Below, one piece after another: positions 16,581 to 24,463 of a stretch of DNA of 35,223 nt. Location of the stretch: positions 1-35,223 of the forward strand of contig CABUBZ010000013.1 in assembly GCA_902489945.1 (NCBI GenBank), written 5' to 3'. The position numbers and the translations under genes were made by a program. This DNA comes from an uncultured Collinsella sp. (GTDB lineage Bacteria; Actinomycetota; Coriobacteriia; Coriobacteriales; Coriobacteriaceae). The notes under the pieces were generated by a model, which saw nothing but the letters and a program-made list of their open reading frames with translations, was not told the DNA's origin and did not search any database. Within the stretch, counting starts at the first letter, position 1, and the number at the start of each line of letters is the position of its first letter.

Positions 16581-17327
16581 ATGCTTGCGGAAGATAGGCT
16601 CAACGCGATCGTGTCGATGGTGCAGCAGGCTGGCTCGGTTACCGTGCCGGAGCTTGCCGAGGCCCTGGGCGTGACGCCGTCCACCATTCGCCGTGACTTG
16701 CAGACGCTTGATCGCGCGCACCGCATTGCCAAAGTGCACGGAGGCGCCACGAGCCTTGAGCGCGCGCACGTGACGCGCGACCTGACGATCAGCGAGCGCA
16801 GCGACCTCCACAACGACGACAAGGAGCGCATCTGCGCCCGTGCCGCGGCTCTCGTGGAGCCCGATAGCTTCGTGTATATCGATTCGGGCTCGACGACGCT
16901 CAGGCTCATCGAGCATCTTCCGCATCTCGAGGGCGTCACCTATGTGACCGATTCTGTGCTCCACGCTCAGCATCTTGCCCTGCGCGGCATGCGCACCGTG
17001 GTGCTGGGCGGCGAGCTCAAGCCCGAGACTGAGGCGCTCGTTGGTCCCGATGCCCTGGCAACCCTGGACCGCTACAACTTTAACTGCGGTTTTTGGGGTT
17101 CCAACGGCATTGCCGCCGAGCAAGGCTTTACGACGCCCGATATCGAGGAGGCGCAGGTCAAGCGTATCTCGATGCGTCATACCGCTAAACGCTTCGTAAT
17201 CTCGGACGCCAGTAAATTTGGCATGGTGGCGCCCGTCAAGTTCGCGGACTTCCGCGATGCAACGATCATCACCGCGGGCGAGGTTCCCGCCAAGTACCAG
17301 TCGATGGACAACGTCATCACGGTCTAG
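16581..17327 (+). CDS. DeoR/GlpR-family transcriptional regulator
   Basis: The 248-residue protein has the DeoR winged helix-turn-helix at residues 1-57 (TVPELAEALGVTPSTIRRDL) followed by KVHGGAT. The C-terminal sugar-phosphate-binding domain includes YIDSGSTTLRLIEHL and VLGGELKPETEALVGPDAL. These regulators usually repress sugar operons and release DNA on binding a phosphorylated sugar. It lies between the oxidoreductase and the PTS gene and probably acts at the operator array at 15319-15449. Confidence 0.93.
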   Translation: MLAEDRLNAIVSMVQQAGSVTVPELAEALGVTPSTIRRDLQTLDRAHRIAKVHGGATSLERAHVTRDLTISERSDLHNDDKERICARAAALVEPDSFVYIDSGSTTLRLIEHLPHLEGVTYVTDSVLHAQHLALRGMRTVVLGGELKPETEALVGPDALATLDRYNFNCGFWGSNGIAAEQGFTTPDIEEAQVKRISMRHTAKRFVISDASKFGMVAPVKFADFRDATIITAGEVPAKYQSMDNVITV

Positions 17328-17350
17328 CGACAGGGGCAGGACAAGGCTAA

Positions 17351-17387
17351 AACCACCACAAAGGTGCCTGTCCCCATTGTGGTGGTT
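17351..17387. repeat. Hairpin, GTCCC-core family
   Basis: Eleven-base arms (17351-17361 and 17377-17387, AACCACCACAA / TTGTGGTGGTT) flank GGTGCCTGTCCCCA. Arm and core recur almost identically at 19371-19411. It lies 23 nt after the DeoR stop, without a T-tract. Confidence 0.75.
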
Positions 17388-17551
17388 CCGATGGCCCCGC
17401 CGGGCATGGTTGCCCAGTACCCCTGTTTCCATACGACGTGATCATGTCCGTCAGAGCTATCGGCTCTAATCAAAACGCAAACACAAGGCAATACGCAGGT
17501 TTTGGCCCTCTGGAGGCGAGGGGTGGGCCTGCTTGTGCAAAAGGAGGAAAC

Positions 17552-19042
17552 ATGTCAGCTACGAACGAGAAAACGGGAGGCGGCGCCTACGACGTCGTCG
17601 CCATCACGGCGTGCCCAACGGGTATTGCCCACACGTTTATGGCGGCAAAGGGGCTTGAGGATCAGGCTGCCAAGATGGGCGTGAGCATCAAGGTCGAAAC
17701 CCAGGGCTCGGGCGGTGCCAAGAACGTGTTGACGGCCGCCGACATCGCGGGTGCCAAGGGTGTCATCATCGCGGCGGACAAGAACGTCGAGCTCGACCGC
17801 TTTGACGGCAAGCCGGTCTATTCGTGTGCCGTCACGCGCGGCATCAACGATGCCGAGGAGCTCATCAACATCGCACTGGCAGGCAATGCGCCCATCCATC
17901 ACGTAGCCGGCGGTGCGTCCGCTCAGCCTGCCGTTGAGGGCGAGTCCGAGGGCCTGGGCCGCAGGGTCTACAAGGACCTTATGAACGGCGTCTCGCACAT
18001 GCTGCCGTTCGTCGTCGGTGGCGGCATCCTTATGGCGCTCTCGTTCCTGCTCGACCAGGCAGGACTGGGTACGAGCGCCTACGGTCACAGCACGCCGGTC
18101 GCGGCTTTCTTTAACCTGGCGGGTAACCAAGCGTTCAACTTTATGCTGCCCATCCTTGCGGGCTACATTGCCATGTCCATCGCCGACCGCCCGGGCCTTG
18201 CCGCGGGCTTTGTGGGCGGCTGGATCGCCAAACAGGGCTTTACGCTCGGATATCTGACGACGGCCATGGATGCCGACGCTCAGGCACAGCTGGTCTCCGC
18301 AGGCTTTTTGGGTGCGCTGCTGGTCGGTTTTGCCGCCGGTGTCATCGTTAACGCGCTCAAGAAGGCGGCAAGCGTGCTGCCCGAGTCGCTTGACGGCATC
18401 AAGCCCATGCTCATCTACCCGGTGTTCGGCATTCTTCTGACCAGCCTGTTTATGATGGCCGTCAACCCCATCATGGGCGTCATCAACACCGCCATCACCG
18501 GTGCGCTCAATGGCCTCTCCGGCACGAGCATCGTCCTGCTGGGCATCATCTGCGCCGGCATGCAGGCGACCGACATGGGTGGCCCCATCAACAAGGCCGC
18601 GTACGTCTTTGGCACCGCCGCCCTTGCCGAGCAGACCGTTCAGGGCAACATGATCATGGCTGCCGTCATGGCCGGAGGCATGGTTCCGCCACTGGTCATC
18701 GCCCTTTCCACGACGTTCTTTAAGAACCGTTGGACCGAGGCCGATCGCAAGGCCGGTCTGGTGAACTACATCATGGGTCTGTCGTTTATTACCGAGGGTG
18801 CCATTCCCTTTGCCGCAGCCGATCCGCTGCGCGTGCTGCCCTCCTGCATCCTGGGCTCCGCGACCGCCGGTGGCCTGTCGATGATCTTCGGTTGCGCCAG
18901 CCCCGCTCCGCACGGTGGCGCTTGGGTCATCGCGGTCATCACGAACCCGGTGCAGTACCTGCTGGCACTTGCCATCGGCGCCGTGGTTGGTTGCCTGGTT
19001 CTGAGCTTCCTCAAGAAACCTCTCGACAAGACTGCCGAGTAA
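17552..19042 (+). CDS. Fructose-type PTS transporter subunit EIIBC
   Basis: The 496-residue protein has an EIIB domain (about residues 12-110) with phosphorylated Cys21 in ITACPTGIAHTFMAA, a linker, and a membrane EIIC domain (about 140-490) with roughly nine helices and the motif ACASPAPHGGAW-like GCASPAPHGG. It phosphorylates an incoming sugar. There is no EIIA domain and no 1-phosphofructokinase nearby, so either EIIA is supplied in trans or the substrate is not fructose. ATG 17552 follows AAAGGAGGAAA; the frame open from 17438 has no such signal. A terminator follows. Confidence 0.93.
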   Translation: MSATNEKTGGGAYDVVAITACPTGIAHTFMAAKGLEDQAAKMGVSIKVETQGSGGAKNVLTAADIAGAKGVIIAADKNVELDRFDGKPVYSCAVTRGINDAEELINIALAGNAPIHHVAGGASAQPAVEGESEGLGRRVYKDLMNGVSHMLPFVVGGGILMALSFLLDQAGLGTSAYGHSTPVAAFFNLAGNQAFNFMLPILAGYIAMSIADRPGLAAGFVGGWIAKQGFTLGYLTTAMDADAQAQLVSAGFLGALLVGFAAGVIVNALKKAASVLPESLDGIKPMLIYPVFGILLTSLFMMAVNPIMGVINTAITGALNGLSGTSIVLLGIICAGMQATDMGGPINKAAYVFGTAALAEQTVQGNMIMAAVMAGGMVPPLVIALSTTFFKNRWTEADRKAGLVNYIMGLSFITEGAIPFAAADPLRVLPSCILGSATAGGLSMIFGCASPAPHGGAWVIAVITNPVQYLLALAIGAVVGCLVLSFLKKPLDKTAE

Positions 19043-19070
19043 CGAAAAACCAGATTCATTTCTCAATAGA

Positions 19071-19110
19071 AAAGCGGCAACGTCCATCACGGGCGTTGCC
19101 GCTTTCGTTG
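19071..19110 (+). terminator. Intrinsic terminator after EIIBC
   Basis: Twelve-base perfect arms (19071-19082 and 19094-19105) flank an 11-nt loop, and the stem ends in TTT followed by a mixed T/G stretch. The weak T-tract lowers certainty. Confidence 0.7.
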
Positions 19111-19120
19111 TCTGCAGATT

Positions 19121-19340
19121 TGTCTAAGTCTGTAACAACTGGACCGTTAAAAGTGGGCTAGGTGTTACAGATTGAGATACTTCCGAACCGCGCCGTCCCT
19201 TTGTCTCAATCTGTAACAGCTGGGACGGATTTTGCCGAGTTACTGTTACAGATTGAGGTTTTTCCTTGAGGGGAGATTCGAATGTCTCGATCTGTAACAG
19301 ATAGACCGGGAAATGGGTTCTAACTGTTACAGATTGAGAT
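19121..19340. repeat. 81-bp tandem array of three palindromic units
   Basis: TCTGTAACA occurs at 19129, 19210 and 19291 and its complement TGTTACAGA at 19163, 19244 and 19325, each exactly 81 bp apart. Each unit is a hairpin with 9 to 14 bp arms (extended form CTCAATCTGTAACA) and a 25-nt loop of variable sequence. Because 81 is divisible by 3, a minus-strand frame with a 27-residue repeat stays open, but it has no other sign of coding. The array fills the gap between EIIBC and the convergent pseudouridine synthase. Confidence 0.9.
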
Positions 19341-19370
19341 CTTTTGCGACACGGTAGAACCATCGCGGCC

Positions 19371-19411
19371 TAAACCACCACAAAGGTGCCTGTCCCCTAT
19401 GTGGTGGTTTA
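19371..19411. repeat. Hairpin, GTCCC-core family, overlapping the pseudouridine synthase stop
   Basis: Twelve-base perfect arms (19371-19382 and 19400-19411, TAAACCACCACA / TGTGGTGGTTTA) flank AAGGTGCCTGTCCCCTA. The right arm includes the stop codon of the minus-strand gene. It is a near-copy of 17351-17387. Confidence 0.78.
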
Positions 19412-20068
19412 GGGCTCCCAGGGGCAGGGGGCTTCGATGTGGATGTGCTCACCGGTTACGGGATGCGTAAAGGACACGCTGTGGGCGTGGAGCATGAGGC
19501 CGCAAGGACGCGGCGTGCCGTACAGGTCGTCGCCAACCAGGGGATGACGCTCGCTGGCCAGGTGCACGCGAATCTGATGCTTGCGGCCGGTGAGCAGCTC
19601 GACATCGATATACGAGCGCGTGGGCAGGCCACGACGGCTCTTAAGACGCTTGAGCACCTTCACGCGCGTCCGAGACGGCTTGCCGCTGGCGCCGACGCGC
19701 ATCTTTCGGCTGTCGTGACGGTCGCGGGCGATGGGCTTGTCGATGAGCTTTTCGTTCCAGTCGATTTTGCCCTCGGCAAGCGCCAGATAGTGCTTTTCGA
19801 AGGCGTGATCGATGACCATCTGATCAAAAGCAGGCTGCGTCTGTTTGTCGAGCGAAAACAGCACCACGCCGGTGGTGTTGCGGTCCAGGCGGTTGAGCGG
19901 CTGCATGTCAGTCGCGGCAAAACCGTCGCCCATGGCCAGCAGCAGGTCGCTGGCGTAGTCGGTAAGTGTACGCTCGCCGGTGCCGTCACCGTGGACGATC
20001 ATGCCGGCGGGCTTATCGATGGCCATAAGCCAGGCGTCGCAGTAGAGGACTTGAGGTTCTTCGTTCAC
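19409..20068 (-). CDS. RluA-family pseudouridine synthase
   Basis: The 219-residue protein isomerises uridine in rRNA or tRNA. The catalytic motif NRLDRNTTGVVLFS contains Asp62. The late motifs GRKHQIRVHLA and HPLVGDDLYG are also family hallmarks. There is no N-terminal S4 RNA-binding domain, so it resembles the shorter RluA/TruC type; the target base is unknown. The start is GTG 20068, with GAAAGG about 7 nt upstream on the minus strand. It follows the U32 gene by 15 nt, so the two form a unit. Its stop lies in a repeat hairpin. Confidence 0.92.
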   Translation of the reverse strand: MNEEPQVLYCDAWLMAIDKPAGMIVHGDGTGERTLTDYASDLLLAMGDGFAATDMQPLNRLDRNTTGVVLFSLDKQTQPAFDQMVIDHAFEKHYLALAEGKIDWNEKLIDKPIARDRHDSRKMRVGASGKPSRTRVKVLKRLKSRRGLPTRSYIDVELLTGRKHQIRVHLASERHPLVGDDLYGTPRPCGLMLHAHSVSFTHPVTGEHIHIEAPCPWEP

Positions 20069-20083
20069 GTGTAAGCCTTTCGG

Positions 20084-22579
20084 TTAGCTAATTCCCACAA
20101 ACATGCAGCCCGAGGTCGCCCCGCGCAGGCGGGCGGCGGGCTTGCGGCCGGCTTGAGCTGCCTCAATGGCGCGGCGGACGCGAGCGACGGCACGGCCAAT
20201 CTCATCGGCCTCGAGCAAGGTTCCGTCGACCATAAGACGGCGCACGCCGGCATCGAGCAGTTGTGGAACCTGTGGCGTGAGGTCGATAGGGTAGGCATCG
20301 TACAGGCGCGAACGGCCGTGGATGTCGGTACGCACCGGCATGACCTTGCCGTCGATATTCTTGAGCGACAGCTTGCGGGCGCGCAGACGGCAGCTGGCAC
20401 AATCGTGGATGCAACCGTTGGCCACCTGCAGGATGCAGTGCTCGCTCGTCATAACGCGCGGGCGGCCGAAAACGGTGATGCCCAGGGCTGCGGGCGCGGA
20501 GGTGCCAAGCGAGACGATCTCGTCGAGCGTGATCTCGGGCGAGAGCCAAAACGCCCCGGCCCCGCGCTCGGCGAGTGCCTCCATGCAAGGCGTGTTGTGC
20601 ACGGGCAGGCAGGATCGAATTTCGGCCGTGGCACCAACTTGGGCGGCCAGGGCGAGCTCAGAGATGTTGCCAATAGCGACCGTGGCACCGGCAACAATCC
20701 ACGGGTCGACGCGTACGTGGTCAGCGGCGCGGCAGACCTCGTCGAGTACGGGTACGATGCCCTGCTCAAACGCATCGGCGGGGGAGAGCTCGGCCGCATC
20801 GAGCGCGTCGGTAGTCATGTAGACGCGCGTTGCACCCTCGGCACGAGCTGCCTCGGCGGCCTCGAGTGAGGTGACGGTGGCGCAGATCTGCGGCTCATCG
20901 CGGTAGTGCTCGGGCGCGGGGCGGGAATCACTGGTGACAATCGCCGGCAGCTCGAGTGTGCGGGCGCGCTCGTCATACGGCGCCAGAATGGCCTCCTCGA
21001 GCGCCTTGCAAGCGGCGGCGCGCACTTTATGTACGGCGGAGAAACCCATGCCGCAGCCCTCATCGAGGGCCACGTCAAAGCTCGCGGCCTCAAAGGGAGA
21101 GGAGCCCATGCGGCCTACATGCTCAACCAGATCGGACGCCTCGACGGCGCGGGTCTTGGCACCCTCGACGGTAAAGCCCGTGGCTGTAGCCGTAAGCGAA
21201 GGGTCGTCGCAGCAGGTGAGCGTCACGGTAAACGGCTCGCCCAAACGCGCCGCAACGGTTACATCAACGGCGCGGCGGCGCAGCACATCGCGCTTGAGCG
21301 CGGCGCCGGCGGCGTCGATGGCACGCTGGCTGCGAATCACGCGGACGCGGCAGCCCTCGGGCATACTGCGGGGCACGCGGCACTCAATGATATCGCCGGC
21401 TGCGGCATCATCGGCGGCAATGGTGGTCAGGAATTGGTCGAACTCATCGTCGTGGCGAAGCTCCAGCAGGTCTCCCTTGCCCACGGGCTCAAACAGCTCA
21501 ATGCGGGCGATGGCGGCACGGCGACGGCGGTCGTCGGGCTTGAGGCCGCGCACATCGCGGTTGGCCGGGCGGCTGCCCAGCACCGTGCCCACGATCTGGC
21601 CGCGGTTGTTGGAGCGCTCGTAACTCATCATCTCGTCGCCCGAGGTGCCGTCCTGATAGGCGTGCGTAAAGTCACGGTTGAAGCAGCGCTTGAGTTGGCG
21701 CTGGCGAGCAGCGTCCTCGTCCTTATCCACGGCGACCCCGGCCAGCATGTCATCAATCTGATGACGGTACACGTCGACGATGGAATACACGTAATCGGGG
21801 GCCTTCATGCGGCCCTCGAGCTTGAGTGATGCGGCGCCGGCGTCATACAGACGGCGAACGAGCTGCGACGTGTTGGTGTCGCACGGGCACAGCGCGCGCT
21901 CGCGACCGGCAGGGGAGAGCGAGCGGCCGTTCTCGTCAATCAGCTCGTAGGGCAGGCGACAGGGCTGAGCGCACATGCCGCGGTTGGCCGAGCGGCCCGC
22001 CATGGCAAAGCTCGAGAGCAGGCACAGGCCCGAGTAGCAAAAGCAGATGGCGCCGTGGCTAAAGACCTCCAGGTCAACGTCGGGCGCGGCATTGTGAATG
22101 GCGGCGATCTCGTCGATGGAGAGCTCGCGCGAGAGGGTCACGCGGTCGGCGCCCTGCTCGCGGCACCAGATAGTCCCGCGGTCATCGTGGATGTTCGCCT
22201 GGGTCGAGATATGCGTCTCGATGCCGGGCATGGTGCGCTTGACCTCAAAGAACAGGCCCCAGTCCTGGATAATGAAGGCATCGGCGCCCAGCGTGGAGCA
22301 GCGGCGGATGAGTTGCAGCGCATCGCCCATCTCGGACTGCTTGATGACGATGTTGACCGTGACGTAGACGCGCGAGCCGGCCAGGTGCGCGGCGCGGCAG
22401 GCCTGCTCAAAGGCCTCATCGGTAAAGTTGGTTGCCTTGCGGCGGGCGTTGAAGCTGCCCATGCCGCAGTAGATGGCGTCTGCCCCGGCAGCGAGTGCGG
22501 CGGCAAAGGGCTCCGGGCCTCCGGCGGGCGCCAAAAGCTCGGGTCTGCGGTTGGTGGTTCGACTGGCGGTTGCGGTCAT
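20084..22579 (-). CDS. U32-family peptidase / RlhA-like 23S rRNA hydroxylation protein
   Basis: The 831-residue protein begins with a U32 domain (LLAPAGGPEPFAAALAAGADAIYCG). Residues 171-190 match the U32 signature, EVFSHGAICFCYSGLC, with its conserved cysteines. The middle resembles the extra domain of long U32 proteins such as E. coli RlhA (YdcP), which hydroxylates a cytidine in 23S rRNA. A further cysteine cluster (CIHDCASC) lies near residue 725. Despite the peptidase name, an RNA-modifying role is likely given the adjacent pseudouridine synthase (inference). A -10-like TATACT on the minus strand lies at 22612-22617. Confidence 0.87.
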   Translation of the reverse strand: MTATASRTTNRRPELLAPAGGPEPFAAALAAGADAIYCGMGSFNARRKATNFTDEAFEQACRAAHLAGSRVYVTVNIVIKQSEMGDALQLIRRCSTLGADAFIIQDWGLFFEVKRTMPGIETHISTQANIHDDRGTIWCREQGADRVTLSRELSIDEIAAIHNAAPDVDLEVFSHGAICFCYSGLCLLSSFAMAGRSANRGMCAQPCRLPYELIDENGRSLSPAGRERALCPCDTNTSQLVRRLYDAGAASLKLEGRMKAPDYVYSIVDVYRHQIDDMLAGVAVDKDEDAARQRQLKRCFNRDFTHAYQDGTSGDEMMSYERSNNRGQIVGTVLGSRPANRDVRGLKPDDRRRRAAIARIELFEPVGKGDLLELRHDDEFDQFLTTIAADDAAAGDIIECRVPRSMPEGCRVRVIRSQRAIDAAGAALKRDVLRRRAVDVTVAARLGEPFTVTLTCCDDPSLTATATGFTVEGAKTRAVEASDLVEHVGRMGSSPFEAASFDVALDEGCGMGFSAVHKVRAAACKALEEAILAPYDERARTLELPAIVTSDSRPAPEHYRDEPQICATVTSLEAAEAARAEGATRVYMTTDALDAAELSPADAFEQGIVPVLDEVCRAADHVRVDPWIVAGATVAIGNISELALAAQVGATAEIRSCLPVHNTPCMEALAERGAGAFWLSPEITLDEIVSLGTSAPAALGITVFGRPRVMTSEHCILQVANGCIHDCASCRLRARKLSLKNIDGKVMPVRTDIHGRSRLYDAYPIDLTPQVPQLLDAGVRRLMVDGTLLEADEIGRAVARVRRAIEAAQAGRKPAARLRGATSGCMFVGIS

Positions 22580-22685
22580 ATCCTGCCTTTCAAAATGCTC
22601 AGATACTCAAAAGTATAGTGGTGCTGTTGCGGCGGACGAGCCCTGTGGCCCAAGCAGGATAAAGTCTTCAGCAGCCCTTGCAGCA

Positions 22686-22757
22686 AAAATGATCCGTTTC
22701 CCTCTGTCCCCAGCGGATCAGGTGATCCATAGGGGGCGGAGGGAAACGGATCATTTT
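22686..22757. repeat. Inverted repeat with perfect 19-bp arms
   Basis: Arms at 22686-22704 and 22739-22757 are exact complements over 19 bp. Inside the left arm TGATCCG also pairs with CGGATCA at 22713-22719, enclosing CTGTCCCC, so two alternative hairpins overlap. It lies in the divergent gap between the U32 gene and ridA. No gene is seen there. Confidence 0.85.
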
Positions 22758-22839
22758 GAGCTTCACCGTCCGGTCGTGCCGTTCAGCGGTCGATAGGCGC
22801 CGTTGGGCGATAAAATATTCTCGCAACGTGATAATAATC

Positions 22840-22868
22840 TTGCATCGCGCGGAAACCTTGAGTACTAT
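22840..22868 (+). promoter_or_regulatory. Predicted promoter of ridA
   Basis: TTGCAT at 22840-22845, a 17-nt spacer and TACTAT at 22863-22868 form a good housekeeping-type promoter. Transcription would start near 22875, giving an 84-nt leader. Confidence 0.6.
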
Positions 22869-22878
22869 CCCAAATCAA

Positions 22879-22924
22879 GCGCGGTGTTCAGACCGAACTG
22901 TGCCTCCCGGTGTGAACACCGCGC
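22879..22924 (+). promoter_or_regulatory. Leader hairpin of ridA
   Basis: Perfect 12-bp arms (GCGCGGTGTTCA / TGAACACCGCGC, 22879-22890 and 22913-22924) flank a 22-nt loop. It would start almost at the predicted 5' end of the ridA mRNA, so a stabilising or regulatory role is plausible. No known riboswitch pattern is recognised. Confidence 0.55.
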
Positions 22925-22958
22925 TCACGCTCTCTCAATTGATCGTAAGGAGATAAAC

Positions 22959-23336
22959 ATGAGCAAGACCGTCGTGTCTTCCGATAACGCACCTGCAGCC
23001 ATCGGCCCGTATTCCCCCGGCATCCAGACCGGCAACATGGTGTTCCTGTCCGGCCAGCTGGGCATCGACCCCGCAACCGGCAAGATGCCCGAGGGCGTCG
23101 AGGCCCAGGCTAAGCAGTCCCTTGCTAACGTCGAGGCCCTGCTGACCGCTGCCGGCACCACCTTTGCCGATGTCGTCAAGACCACGGTCTACCTGGCCGA
23201 CATCGCCGACTTCGCTGCCGTGAACGAGATCTACGCCTCCAAGTTCGAGGCTCCGTTCCCCGCGCGCAGCGCTTTCCAGGTTGCCGCCCTTCCGGCCGGC
23301 GGTCTGGTCGAGATCGAGGTCGTCGCCGCTCTCTAA
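22959..23336 (+). CDS. ridA: RidA-family reactive intermediate (enamine/imine) deaminase
   Basis: The 125-residue protein matches the RidA/YjgF/UK114 family from end to end: AIGPYSPGIQTGNMVFLSGQ, and the active-site Arg103 (PARSAFQV) with Glu118. RidA hydrolyses 2-aminoacrylate and similar enamines to keto acids and ammonia, protecting PLP enzymes. TAAGGAGA precedes ATG 22959; the frame open from 22803 has no other start signal. It has its own promoter and terminator but neighbours a nitrogen/purine locus. Confidence 0.95.
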   Translation: MSKTVVSSDNAPAAIGPYSPGIQTGNMVFLSGQLGIDPATGKMPEGVEAQAKQSLANVEALLTAAGTTFADVVKTTVYLADIADFAAVNEIYASKFEAPFPARSAFQVAALPAGGLVEIEVVAAL

Positions 23337-23365
23337 GGTGTTGACAACAACTAAACATGACATGC

Positions 23366-23405
23366 AAAAAGACCCTGCAGTGCGTGTGAACTGCAGGGTT
23401 CTTTT
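23366..23405. terminator. Bidirectional terminator between ridA and the YheO-like gene
   Basis: A stem of about 10 pairs (23372-23381 with 23390-23399, ACCCTGCAGT / ACTGCAGGGT) is flanked by A-rich sequence on the left and T-rich on the right. It can therefore stop transcription from both convergent genes. Confidence 0.88.
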
Positions 23406-23455
23406 GTCACGTGACGGATCGCTTGCGGAGCCACCAAGGGCAGTCTTTTTACTTG

Positions 23456-24112
23456 TTAGCCTTCCTTGCGGACTTTTTGCAGGTAGCGGTAGACGCTGGG
23501 CTCCGAGATGCCCAGCGCGGTGGCGGCGCAGGCCACGGCACCCTTGAGCATGAACACCCCGTTGCCGTTGAGGTGGCGAATGACGTCCACGCGGTCGCTT
23601 TGACCAAGCGATGCTACATCCAGCCCGCGCGCGCTCAGCAACTCGGCAATGCTGCGGTCGATGAGCTCCTGTGTAGACTCCGAAAGGCTTTCGACCTCGA
23701 TAGACGCGGGCTCTGCCTGTCTAGGCGCCGCGTCGAAGCACGTCATGAGCTGCTGCGCCATGGCGTTGATGGAGCGCACGGTCGAGAGGTCGGTGTTGAC
23801 GCAGAGCATACCGACAATCTCGTCATTCTCGCGGATAAAGTACGTCGCCGACTCCAACGTCTTGCCACCGGCACCGCGCCCCTCGTAGCCCGTAATAAAC
23901 GGCAGGTCGCGATACTTGGCGTCGTGCATGATCTTGAGTGCCAGGTCGGTGGCGGGACCGCCGACCTTGCGGCCGCTCACGATGCCGTTGCGGATATCGA
24001 CGATGGCGTGGTCGGGATCCGAGAAATCGTGCAGCACGATTTCGCTGTTTTTGCCGAGTATCTGCTCCAGGAAATCGACCATCGGCAAAAAGCGACGTAC
24101 GGTCTCGTTCAC
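23456..24112 (-). CDS. YheO-type (PAS-like plus HTH) transcriptional regulator
   Basis: The 218-residue protein has an N-terminal YheO/PAS-like domain (about residues 5-115; FLEQILGKNSEIVLHDF, IRENDEIVGMLCVN). Its C-terminal helix-turn-helix (about 165-215) has the sequence AATALGISEPSVYRYLQKVRK. Proteins of this type (such as DauR) control amino-acid or nitrogen genes. I chose GTG 24112 because AAGGAG lies 6 nt upstream on the minus strand; TTG 24118 would abut it. It is divergent from the purine permease gene and may regulate it, sharing the 350-bp AT-rich gap. Confidence 0.88.
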   Translation of the reverse strand: MNETVRRFLPMVDFLEQILGKNSEIVLHDFSDPDHAIVDIRNGIVSGRKVGGPATDLALKIMHDAKYRDLPFITGYEGRGAGGKTLESATYFIRENDEIVGMLCVNTDLSTVRSINAMAQQLMTCFDAAPRQAEPASIEVESLSESTQELIDRSIAELLSARGLDVASLGQSDRVDVIRHLNGNGVFMLKGAVACAATALGISEPSVYRYLQKVRKEG

Positions 24113-24347
24113 GGGCAACTCCTTTTGGTTCTATCGAAGTGTTCATAACAATTTTTTATCATGGTAACACGCTGCTCATCATCTCGTATATCCGCAGGTA
24201 CATTGCGTAATACAGACGAACGGTAGGAATTTAGCGGTAAACGGTCGACCAAAAGAAAAGTAAGATGTTATTTTGACAAGACACTTTCCTGACCTGCGGA
24301 AATGCATTATCTCAGCTGAAGAATAGTCTGATAACAAAAAATTATTA

Positions 24348-24376
24348 TTGAGAATGAGAATCATCTTTAATACGAT
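24348..24376 (+). promoter_or_regulatory. Predicted permease promoter with overlapping Fur-like box
   Basis: TTGAGA at 24348-24353, a 17-nt spacer and TACGAT at 24371-24376 form a promoter about 85 nt before the permease ATG. The spacer region reads GAGAATGAGAATCAT, similar to the Fur-box consensus GATAATGATAATCATTATC. The rest of the AT-rich gap 24113-24347 shows no gene and no riboswitch pattern that I recognise. Confidence 0.5.
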
Positions 24377-24463
24377 ATGCAACGAAGGCACAACCTCAAC
24401 CCCGCACTGCGTCACAATAGAGCGTTAGATGCGAAAACAACTATTTCGAGGATTGGTGGTCAA

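Noticed and set aside
15288..17432. Minus-strand open frame of 714 codons opposite the oxidoreductase and DeoR genes
   Set aside because: It overlaps clear plus-strand genes with conserved motifs and resembles no known protein.
19124..19363. Minus-strand frame with a 27-residue repeat (QSVTV...LLQIET)
   Set aside because: The repeat follows from the 81-bp DNA array being divisible by three. There is no ribosome binding site, and the loops diverge without regard to codons.
24113..24463. Purine riboswitch before the permease
   Set aside because: The conserved purine-aptamer segments are not found in the leader, and it is short after the predicted promoter.
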